In this document: positions 56,111 through 64,000 of the stretch, in pieces | How positions within the stretch are numbered: position 1 is the stretch's first letter | How the letters are laid out: every line of letters begins with the position of its first letter | Assembly: GCA_028752905.1 (NCBI GenBank) | Contig: JAQNBH010000015.1 | Span: 16,724,669-16,788,668 of the forward strand | Reading direction: 5' to 3' | DNA: 64,000 nt | DNA from: Cladorhizidae sp. MBARI D1340-BT2 | Lineage: Eukaryota; Porifera; Demospongiae; Poecilosclerida; Cladorhizidae | Translations under genes and position numbers: made by a program | Notes under the pieces: model-generated | The model's database searches: none | Told to the model about the DNA's origin: nothing | The model's input: only the letters and a program-made list of their open reading frames with translations

Positions 56111-56231
56111 TATATGGAGTACTACACTAATCCCTTTGCTTACTGGCAGTCAAGTTTGCTAGAGCAAGTGCCAACCCATCAGAATCTTGAGATAAAAGGT
56201 TAAGTGCCCATGAGCGTTTGACTGTGTGACT

Positions 56232-57494
56232 CAGTGGCGGCGTTGACGGTCCGGCCACTCCGGTTTTGGCCGGACCACTTTTGGTAACATGCCGCGCATG
56301 CGCGAATTATGCCCTTACCCAATTGACTAGCCGGTCGGGCTGTGGCATGGCTTCGAGCTTTGGTGTAGCGTCTGAAGTGATCGATAACCTTCCTGAAGTT
56401 TCCCGTCAACCGCCCGAATCCTTCGCCTTTCCGAAGAGAGCTTTCGGGGAAAAGAAGGCATCTTGTCAAGCGAGCTAGTTCCGTACCTGGTCTTGGCTAC
56501 ATTATACTTAGTGAAGCCAGATATTCTCTGGACTGCCACCTCTGCTGCAAAGCTGCTAAGGCCAAGCATATAACAGTGAAGCCAGGAGCTACCGATGCTG
56601 CTTTTGTAAGTTTAGCGACTTCCTCATAGATCTTTGAACTTAACTTTTAAAGTTTATAGTACTATTCACTTATTTAGAATGCTTTATATTGTAGTTCGGG
56701 GATTTACGAACTGGAAAGATGCCACACTAGGTATCCGACAGCATGAGAAAAGTCAGTGCCACAAGATAGCAGTTGAGAAGCTAATTACAGTACCAACAAC
56801 TACACACCAGATGTAGGTGAGATGCTCTCTAGTACTTTGGCCCAAGACAGAGCAAAAAATCGGCACTGCCTTCTAAAGGTTCTGAGCAGTCTAAAGTTTT
56901 TGGCAAGGCAGGGATGTGGGATACGTGGTCATGACAATCGTGGTGATGGAAATCTGTTTCAACTGATGAAGCTCATGAGTGAAGAGGACTCCAAGGTAAT
57001 TGGGATCATGTAAAGAGTAAGACTCTGGAAGTTGAAAAATCCATGCGCGTCAATTGTTTTTGCGGTATATATTTTAAAACACTTTCCCCTGCTTATCTTA
57101 AATGCGCGCACCATGTAGGTCCTTTGATTTTGATGGAGTGTTCAGAAGGCATCGAGAAAGGATACTCGAAGTAAGTAACAAATACCCCTGGACAGAACAA
57201 TATTCATTAGCAGCAATACACAACAATACACAACAAAAAATTAACACAACTTCATATTAACACAACTTCATAAAACAACAAATGCAGCATCGACTTTGAG
57301 ACCAAAAAAACAACAAAACAAAACATCAGAGGGCAAACTTATACTGGGTACTGTGTTTTGATTGCTGCCAAAAGCCTCAGCAGTTGTGCAGGCATTCCTC
57401 TCCCTCCACATAAATTCCTCAAGTTATGGAAGAAGTTGATGATGAACCCCCTTCATCCTTTTAAACTTTATCTTCGCCTGCATTACAGTATATT

Positions 57495-57526
<32 letters not shown>

Positions 57527-57670
57527 ATGTGAATGTGTATTTGGTACCTTTATTTAATGAATCTATTAACTGTGCAATTTAATTTAAACGTGAAACTGTC
57601 ACGTTTTGACCACGCCCAACCACACCCACATCCGGGCCTGACCACCTCAAAATTGGCGGAGCCACCCCTG
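56232..57670 (+). mobile_element. Internally deleted hAT element, copy 2
   Basis: The ends are CAGTGGCGG and, inverted, CAGGGGTGG. The interior matches copy 1 at 7096-8819: FPKRAFGEKK, then RGFTNWKDATLGIRQHEKSQ, and SSLKFLARQGCGIRGHDNRG with GNLFQLMKLMSEEDSKVIG. It lies in the intron before the TM exon. Gene copy 1 is empty at the corresponding point (29214-29245). Flanks GTGTGACT and TGTGTGTG share most of an imperfect 8-bp duplication. Confidence 0.75.
57339..57477 (-). pseudogene. ISXO2/Merlin-like C-terminal remnant, copy 2
   Basis: Same exon as 8231-8380 but 11 bp shorter (deletion just after TTTTGGCAGCA), so the end is frameshifted. Upstream parts present in copy 1 are replaced by a TA microsatellite (57495-57526). 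Confidence 0.6.
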
Positions 57671-57724
57671 TGTGTGTGTATATATATATACATATGATGT
57701 GTGTGTGTGTGTATGTATGTGCAG

Positions 57725-57915
57725 TTAGTGTACCTGTAGTCGTTACAGCTGGTGTGTGCATCTTCCTTCTGGGGCTATTGTCTGGAGTGGCTGCAGGAGT
57801 AGGTACAGTTATTGTCTACATCAAGTGCAGCAGGGAGATACGCCCACCTCCCAACCAGCCTTCACCTCCTGCTCAACTCTATGAGGACATAGAGCTACCT
57901 ACTATATACTACTAA
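57725..57915 (+). CDS. Transmembrane and cytoplasmic tail exon, receptor copy 2
   Basis: Acceptor GTATGTGCAG, entry in phase 1, joined to sushi 2 at 52155. It encodes SVPVVVTAGVCIFLLGLLSG then VAAGVGTVIVYIKC as a single span. The tail, IRPPPNQPSPPAQLYEDIEL then PTIYY, ends in a stop. It conserves PPP, PxPPA and LYxDIE with copy 1 but ends with extra tyrosines. An AATAAA lies at 58061-58066, about 146 bp after the stop, a candidate polyadenylation signal. Confidence 0.82.
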
Positions 57916-58671
57916 ACATGAAGAGGAACTTCAACATAATGAAGCTTATGGACATGTCCATTAATTAAGACTTGTTAAGATTAATACTTGTTAAGACTTG
58001 ATAGTTATTTTAATTATATATACCATATATATATATATATTTATGTACCCACATGTTAAGAATAAACAGAAGCATTTTAGTAATTTTAATGTCATTCTCT
58101 ATTATGGTCCACCTCTAATAGGTGGACCTAAAGGTCAAGTAAATGGGCTGTGTTCAATCTTGCATCTACACAGTCGGCATTTTGCCATTTTCACAATTTT
58201 GTCCAAGAGTTCATGAAAGTAAGTGGCTTTGTCAAGGGATCTAGATCATGTGTTACAGGTTCATACATCTAGCTAAACCATTGAGGAACAAATGTCAAGC
58301 CTTTCAACCAGCAGTTATTACTGACATTTACAAGCTCCAACTCCAATTCTGATGATTTATCAAATATCTAAACACTATATAGGAAATTAATGGCACACAA
58401 CATCAAGTGATGAATCAACCACTAGTGCATTACCAGGTCATTCTATTTAGGAGCACCTGCAGAATCATAAAAGTAACCAACACTACTCTGTCCATCCATA
58501 TCATATGATGAGTGGGATGCACTGTAATCTCCATGTCCAAGAGGCAGATTCAGTGATGTGTGCATTTATGAAAGTTAGCATGTACAAGTACACACCTGCC
58601 AAGCTACAAACACTTCCACAAATATCATATTTAATAGGTGCACCTAAAGCCAAGCAAATGTGCCATGTTTG
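57916..58671. other. 3' flank of copy 2, paralogous to 29452-30480
   Basis: Alignment with copy 1 runs to GTGCCATGTTTG at about 58671, then switches abruptly to inverted copy sequence. Confidence 0.55.
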
Positions 58672-58915
58672 TTGCCACAAGAATACATAGCAATCTTCAT
58701 GCTATTGCCCTAGAGGAGGTTAGGACAGGTAATTGTGTTGTATGCTCAGACTATAGGAGGAGTACCAGCTAGAGTCCAACAGCAAGTTTATATGCAGCAC
58801 ACCATAATACCAAGTGTGTCAGATGTGAACTGCCTATAATGTATAGAGTGACCAGCAGCTGCTTGTAACATTATAATAGCTAGTGTACTATCACTGGTTT
58901 ACTCTGTCAATCTTA
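58672..58915 (-). repeat. Inverted fragment of the sushi intron (junction)
   Basis: This is the reverse complement of 24460-24715 (for example TTGCCACAAGAATACATAGC matches the end of that segment). It creates a head-to-head junction with copy 2. The same segment occurs again at 61190-61330, so the inverted block is itself duplicated. Confidence 0.7.
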
Positions 58916-58992
58916 GTGTGGGGGTTATTTTATAATTATTCTCTGTAACTCAGTGAGATAGTGGTAATTTACAAGCCCCCCCCCCCTCCCAG

Positions 58993-59080
58993 GTGACTAG
59001 GCTAGACATGTGGATGCCTGACCGCAACCTGCAGTGCTGTGGCCCTCCACTCAAACTCACTAAGCCATCAACAGGACATG
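58993..59080 (+). CDS. Possible sushi-end exon fragment
   Basis: After a C-rich tract and CCCAG acceptor, an open stretch encodes RLDMWMPDRNLQCCGPPL and a Thr/Ser-bearing end, then CATG|GTACTA as donor. MWMPDRNLQC resembles the sushi ends VWMPDPALLDC in this window. It lacks the first three cysteines, and its entry phase (0) differs from the other exons. It may be a decayed exon. Confidence 0.3.
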
Positions 59081-59926
59081 GTACTATGCTCTGACATTAA
59101 TGACTCGTGGTCCTAAAGGTCATTTCTGTGGGGCTCTCTGACACACCCTTCACTGTAGGGGCATCTCAGCAGTGCCAAGTTTTGCCTGTCAAATTGTCTG
59201 AGGTGCTTATTGTCCATGTTTTGTCAGGAATGTCTGCCTGGCATCTCCCTCCCACTGCCCAGGTCTTAGCAATAGCCCTGTTCAGCAGTGGGGCCACTTC
59301 TGGGCTCTCAGTCATGCCCCAGTTCAGCAGTAGTGCTTGTAGCCTATGGCCTGGCTGCATGCTACATGCTTCTGGCACTGTGAGTTGGCCTACAGTGGTA
59401 TATGGTGGGTCCTGCACTGGGTGCAAGTGGGGGAGTGTGTGTCAGCTTTGTCATCCTCCATTGCATAGAGGAGATAGGCTGACTTGATATACACAGTGGG
59501 GACCCCCCACCACTAAGGACACCACAATGTTTTCCTTTCACTATCCTGTATGATAGTCCTATATGAAAGTGATAGTATCCTGCATGAAAGTGTTGGTATC
59601 CTCTATGATAGTGATAGTATCCAGTATGATAGTGCTGTATGATAGTGATAGTATCCTGTATGAAAGTGATAGTATCCTGGTGTGTAAACTCTAAGACTCT
59701 GGTAGTACTACTATAGCACCCCAAACATAGCATAAGTAGGGGGTTATACTGTGGCCCCTGTAATTTCACACCCATCCCTTCCGTGAGGAAAAGGTGGTGG
59801 AGAGTAATGAAAGAGTTTGTAACAGCTTTTATTAATTTTTTAATTTTATAATATTTTCCTTATTATTTATTTATTTATGAAATGAGCTGTGGGAATGCGT
59901 GGGCGGGTGGCAAGTGTAAATTCCAG
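59081..59926. repeat. Unrecognised sequence with short TATC-type repeats
   Basis: From 59530 to 59685 the motif GTATGATAGTGATAGTATCC recurs about six times with variants. Longer frames in 59107-59487 have no recognisable domain. No gene is called. Confidence 0.5.
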
Positions 59927-60570
59927 CACTGGCTGGTGACACTGGAAACACCCAGGTAGATCTAATGCTAGCACTGGCTGGTGACACTGGAAACACCCAG
60001 GTAGATCTAATGCTAGCACTGGCTGGTGACACTGGAAACACCCAGGTAGATCTAATGCTAGTACTGGCTGGTGACACTGGAAACACCCAGGTAGATCTAA
60101 TGCTAGCACTGGCTGGTGACACTGGAAACACCCAGGTAGATCTAATGCTAGCACTGGCTGGTGACACTGGAAACACCCAGGTAGATCTAATGCTAGCACT
60201 GGCTGGTGACACTGGAAACACCCAAGTAGATCTAATCTAATGCTAGCACTGGCTGGTGACACTGGAAACACCCAGGTAGATCTAATGCTAGCACTGGCTG
60301 GTGACACTGGAAACACCCAGGTAGATCTAATGCTAGCACTGGCTGGTGACACTGGAAACACCCAAGTAGATCTAATCTAATGCTAGCACTGGCTGGTGAC
60401 ACTGGAAATACCCAGGTAGATCTAATGCTAGCACTGGCTGGTGACACTGGAAACACCCAAATGCTAGCACTGGCTGGTGACACTGGCAACACCCAGGTAG
60501 ATCTAATGCTAGCACTGGCTGGTGACACTGGATACACCCAGGTAGATCCGATGCTAGCACTGGCTGTAAA
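59927..60570. repeat. 45-bp minisatellite, about 14 copies
   Basis: Units read GCTAGCACTGGCTGGTGACA then CTGGAAACACCCAGGTAGAT and CTAAT. Two units have an extra CTAAT and one is truncated (60460). Period 45 equals 15 codons, so frames remain open on both strands. Confidence 0.93.
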
Positions 60571-61189
60571 GGCTCTAAAAACTGTGCTCCTCTGCTTTGA
60601 ACCTGACATGAACTGCACGTGGTCTGATTCACCGAATGCCTGCCATGTGGGCTCTAGCTGGAGCTGCCCAGGGCTAGGGCTAGTAGGAGGTAGCCATTCT
60701 AGTGTTAACCTACATTGGCATTTCTTAGAACCTTTAATGGACGGACCATTTGTGGGTATTATATTTGGGAATCAAAGATTCCGGACACTTCACTCTATGA
60801 GCTTGATATATCAAAACGATTGTTTTCATTAGGCGCTAAAATGTTTGCGGGTGGAAAATTAATTTTAAGAAATTCATTTTCAACCAACATGCATGCCACA
60901 TTCTCATGTTGTAGCACTTAATGAAACACTCATTTTGTAGAGTAGGGCTTCTTCTAGCCACTGGACTGTCTGGCACTTTCCAATTAGGAGCTGGCATGAG
61001 GTACCCAACTCCAACTCCCTGTAACTGGGATATGGTTGTACCTATGCGACAGTTTTAGTATCAGAAAAGAGCACACAGAGAGAGCTATATTTGGAGCTAC
61101 ATATTAAGTTCATAGAGTAAGTGTACAGAATCTATAGAGCTCCAAATTCACAACCACAAGTTTTTGTAACACTTGGTAAAATATAATAT
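60571..61189. other. Spacer with two dispersed repeats
   Basis: 60590-60690 matches 11395-11500 inverted, and 60950-61150 matches 10320-10510 directly. No exon is supported. Confidence 0.4.
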
Positions 61190-61466
61190 CGCCCCCCTCC
61201 ACCCCACCCTACAACAGCAACTTTATATGGAGCACATCTTAATACCAAGTGGGTCAGATCTCAACTGCCTATAATGCATAGGGTTACCTGCAGCTGTTTG
61301 TAACATTATAATAGCTACTAGCACTAGTTTACGAAGTTCTAACATTGATAGATCATGTTCTTACTTGAGTGGCATCATCAGAAGTCATCACTTGCATATT
61401 GTATGGACACACACACTTCTTCAATGAACATTCCCCACATACCTAACAGGTGAGACAATTGTATAC

Positions 61467-61697
61467 CTTGAGTGGATTTGGTTGCTGTAGTAGTTGTAGT
61501 GTCAGTTGCACTGGAGCAGCTCAGCAGTTGTGGGTGAGGCCTCCAACTTCCTTCCATAGTGCATGTAGCAGTCATTACATCTGCAGGACTCAAACCTGAC
61601 ACACACTGAAAGTTCACCACATCTCCTTCCACATATGTACGACTTTCATTAGCTTGCACTGACCCATTCAGAGGAGAGGGCGGGGCACTGCACACAA
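61467..61697 (-). CDS. Sushi/CCP domain 2 plus stalk exon, inverted copy 3
   Basis: 231 bp (77 codons, phase 1-1) with acceptor TTATTAG and donor CAAG|GTATAC. It has VCSAPPS, NFQCVSG, TATCTMEG, SWRPHP, LLSC and a stalk TDTTTTTATKSTQ. All four cysteines are kept. The exon is open, but the upstream sushi 1 exon of this copy is frameshifted and no TM exon follows within the copy, so the gene copy is probably dead or truncated. Confidence 0.8.
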
Positions 61698-61764
61698 CTA
61701 ATAAATATTGAAATATGTATGATGACTTTCCTGATAATCAACAAAAAGATTCTCACTTGAAGTT

Positions 61765-61860
61765 TCGACCAGCCTTGACCAGGAATAACCTGATGATGGC
61801 TAGAATATCAGCCCAAACATCCAGTGACTAAATATAAGTTGACTATTGAGATAGTCAGTG
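61765..61860. ncRNA. Hammerhead-like palindromic repeat, inverted copy 3
   Basis: It is the inverted counterpart of 23950-24040 and 51795-51885. On plus it reads CTGATGATGGCTAG-AATAT-CAGCC, CAAACATCC. The other arm is disrupted (AAGTTTCGACCAGCCTTGACC). GAAA has changed to CAAA on this strand. Confidence 0.35.
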
Positions 61861-61936
61861 CACATAAATTATGCCAAGTGAGAGTTTGTTGAGCACTAAA
61901 TACATGTAGGCAATATAAAGTCAAGATTCAACCTAC

Positions 61937-62133
61937 TTGAGCAATCTAGTAGTGCTGGGTCAGGCATCCATACTCCACCACTGCCCACTCGTGTGCAACT
62001 GTGCACTGAGATGTGTGGTTAGTTTGGGGTAAGTACCCATCTGAACTGCTGTATGTAATAGTAGCTTCTTTAAGAGTGTCAGTGAAGGGCCACACTCTCA
62101 CATCAGCAGCCACATTTGGAGTGGAGCAGTTCA
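61937..62133 (-). pseudogene. Sushi domain 1 exon, inverted copy 3, broken
   Basis: It is bounded by the same acceptor (ATTATAG) and donor (GTAGGT) as copy 1 but is 197 bp, exactly 8 bp longer than the 189-bp paralogues. The extra bases (GTTGCACA beside AGTGCACA) shift the frame after SQCT. The second sushi cysteine is also lost (TYSSSDG for TYSCSDG). Both lesions point to a non-functional domain. Confidence 0.82.
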
Positions 62134-62394
62134 CTATAATAGAATTGAGTAGAGCATTGGAGAAGCTACATTGCTAATGTGCACGTATAGCAATAGAATA
62201 TGATTTAATTAACACATTGAACAGAGCATATTCATGCCTCACACCACTAGGATTGAAATGTCATTCTATTCTGTCACACCACAATGTAACACATACCAAT
62301 TTTATCATAATTATTATTATTGAACAAGGTAAAAGCCAAATCTGTCAGACATTTTGTATTATAAGTTTCACCATGACCACGCTCTGAGATAGCC

Positions 62395-62845
62395 ACATGA
62401 CTACTTGTAAAGGTAGTCACATGACTACTTGTAAAGGTAGCCATATGACTACTTATAAAGGTAGCCACATGACTACTTGTAAAGGTAGTCACATGACTAC
62501 TTGTAAAGATAACCGCATGACTACAAAGGTAGTCACATGACTACTTGTAAAGGTAGCCACATGACTACTTGTAAAGGTAGCCACATGACTACTTGTAAAG
62601 GTAGCATTACTAAAGGTAGCCACATGACTACATGTAAAGGTAGACACATGACTACTTGTAAAGGTAGTCACATGACTACTTGTAAAGGTATACACGTGAC
62701 TACTTGTAAAGGTAGACACATGACTACTTGTAAAGGTAGCCACATGACTACTTGTAAAGGTAGCATTACTAAAGGTAGCCACATGACTACATGTAAAGGT
62801 AGCCACATGACTACTTGTAAAGGTAGCCACATGACTACTTAGACA
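62395..62845. repeat. 24-bp minisatellite, inverted copy 3 (about 18 units)
   Basis: Reverse complement of the arrays upstream of sushi 1 in copies 1 and 2. A two-part block with GTAGCATTACTAAAGG occurs twice (62600 and 62760), showing block duplication. Confidence 0.93.
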
Positions 62846-63009
62846 CATGGGGATCTGATTTCCCATAATTATTATTTGTGAACAGAAACACACACACACA
62901 CTCCATTGAGCCAGAATGAAGAGAGATGCCTGGCTTGTTCCCTGTGGATATATAGGAGTCAAAGTAATGATTACACACCCAGACCAACCACTCCCACACA
63001 TATAAGTAC

Positions 63010-63430
63010 TCCTGTATGTGTCTGCCTGCCAGTCTGTCTGCTGGTCTGTATGTGTCTGCCTGCCAGTCTGTCAGCTGGTCTGTATGTGTCTGCCTGCCAG
63101 TCTGTCTGCTGGTCTGTATGTATCAGCCTGCCAGTCTGTCTGCTGGTCTGTATGTGTCTGCTTGCCAGTCTGTCTGCTGGTCTGTATGTGTCTGCCTGCC
63201 AGTCTGTCTGCTGGTCTGTATGTGTCTGCCTGCCAGTCTGTCTGCTGGTCTGTATGTGTCTGTCTGCCAGTCTGTCTGCTGGTCTGTATGTGTCTGCTTG
63301 CCAGTCTGTCTGCTGGTCTGTATGTGTCTGCCTGCCAGTCTGTCTGCTGGTCTGTATGTGTCTGCCTGCCAGTCTGTCTGCTGGTCTGTATGTGTCTGCC
63401 TACCAGTCTGTCTGCTGGTCTGTATGTGTC
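63010..63430. repeat. 34-bp minisatellite, about 12 copies
   Basis: Units read TCTGTATGTGTCTGCCTGCC then AGTCTGTCTGCTGG. It begins in unique sequence and ends abruptly at the inverted gypsy fragment. Open frames through it are artefacts of the array. Confidence 0.92.
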
Positions 63431-63435
63431 CCTCT

Positions 63436-63509
63436 TTAATGTGTAGGCCAGCCGCTCGTAGCTTGCCAAACACAATGTTGAGGTACCGAAGATGCTCCTC
63501 CCACGTCAA
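63436..63509 (-). repeat. Inverted gypsy RT fragment
   Basis: The minus strand encodes TWEEHLRYLNIVFGKLRAAG then LHIKE, the same as the plus strand at 63850-63925 with few differences. It faces the main RT fragment head to head and abuts the 34-bp array. Confidence 0.8.
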
Positions 63510-63512
63510 GAT

Positions 63513-64000
63513 AGCAAGATAAGAATGTGCGTAGATTATCGCAAGCTAAACAACCTCACCCGAGGAGATCCTTACCCATTACCAAACATAGAAACACTTA
63601 TCAACGAGATTGGAGGATCAAGGTTCATCACGATGCTGGATTTATCGAAGGGGTACTATCAGGTGCCCCTGGCAAAGGAAAGCAGGGAAAAGACGGTGTT
63701 TGTCACACCCCATGGCAAATATCAGTTTCTGACCATGCCCTTCGGGTTGGTCACAGCTCCGTCAACATTCCAGCGCCTGATGGACCAGGTTTTGCACGGC
63801 CTCCATGAGTTTACGACTGCTTACTTGGATGATATCCTGATCCACAGTGAAACGTGGGAGGAGCATCTTCGGTACCTCAATATTGTGTTTGGCAAGCTAC
63901 GAGCGGCTGGCCTACACATTAAAGAGAGCAAGTGCAGTATGGGAGTAAACAGTTGTGTATACCTGGGTCACATGGTGGGAGGAGGAGTCATCAAGCCGAT
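63513..64000 (+). CDS. Ty3/gypsy reverse transcriptase, runs off the window
   Basis: Open from about 63513 to the window end with no stop. It encodes MCVDYRKLNNLTRGDPYPLP, DLSKGYYQVPL, MPFGLVTAPSTFQRLM, the catalytic YLDD (near 63822-63833) and VYLGHMVGGG. The 5' part (protease, RT start) is cut off just before RMCVDYRKL, where the inverted fragment begins. The sequence differs from the 37.6-43.4 kb element (for example LDLSKGYYQ versus LDLTKGYWQ), so it is another family. Whether integrase follows or precedes RT cannot be seen. Confidence 0.88.

Noticed and set aside
59107..59487. 126-codon open frame
   Set aside because: No recognisable domain, and an overlapping antisense frame is equally open; no splice or paralogue support.
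59867..60361. Minus-strand frames of PVSPASASIRSTW-type repeats
   Set aside because: Period-45 artefact; no start or splice context.
63016..63522. Cys-rich frames (SVCWSVCVCLPVC repeats) resembling a secreted cysteine-rich protein
   Set aside because: Product of the 34-bp array; three frames are open in parallel.

Overview
The window is eukaryotic and metazoan. It holds short exons with GT/AG boundaries in long AT-rich introns, extracellular modules on symmetric phase 1-1 exons (Ig-like, FN3-like, two sushi/CCP), a transmembrane exon with a tyrosine-bearing tail, and a dense load of DNA transposons, LTR elements and minisatellites. The style fits an early-branching animal such as a demosponge (Amphimedon-like). 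That placement is inference; nothing here names the species.

The host content is one gene family in several copies. Copy 1 (+) reads two half-Ig exons (2-136, 5345-5479), an FN3-like exon (10691-10948), sushi 1 (23656-23844), sushi 2 (24090-24323) and the TM/tail exon (29276-29451). Copy 2 (+) keeps sushi 1 (51501-51689), sushi 2 (51922-52155) and TM/tail (57725-57915). Copy 3 is inverted (-), with sushi 2 at 61467-61697 and a broken sushi 1 at 61937-62133; its TM exon is not seen. The block 22.75-30.48 kb is duplicated at 49.7-58.67 kb, and an inverted piece joins it near 58.67 kb. Spliced copy 1 would be a type I membrane protein with Ig/FN3 and sushi domains outside and a short proline-rich tail ending in LYDDIEY. 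That suggests a surface receptor, but ligand and partners are unknown and the 5' end lies outside the window.

The introns and spacers hold mobile elements: non-LTR RT fragments (4.6-5.34 kb); two internally deleted hAT copies, each carrying an ISXO2/Merlin-like remnant (7.10-8.82 and 56.23-57.67 kb); a BED-finger hAT (12.77-15.42 kb); paired Tc1/mariner and pogo-like remnants inside the duplicated block; a PHD-ended pogo-like 3' end (31.2-32.2 kb); and two ZMYM1-like hAT elements almost touching (44.01-47.14 and 47.16-49.72 kb). A full-length, very young Ty3/gypsy element lies at 37613-43390 (-). It has identical shared LTR sequence, a 5-bp target duplication, integrase placed BEFORE reverse transcriptase (Gmr1-like order) and a SCAN-like Gag. 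A second, open gypsy RT runs off the right end.

From 17.9 to 23.4 kb, five minisatellite families sit almost end to end inside one intron. A 24-bp minisatellite lies upstream of sushi 1 in all three gene copies. A roughly 70-bp dispersed motif with a hammerhead-ribozyme-like core (CTGATGA, stem II, GAAA) occurs at least eight times, three of them at the same intron position in the three gene copies.

Best leads for something new: the Gmr1-like element with a hAT coding fragment lodged in only one of its LTRs; the hammerhead-like repeat family with compensatory changes in stem II; and the expanding receptor cluster.
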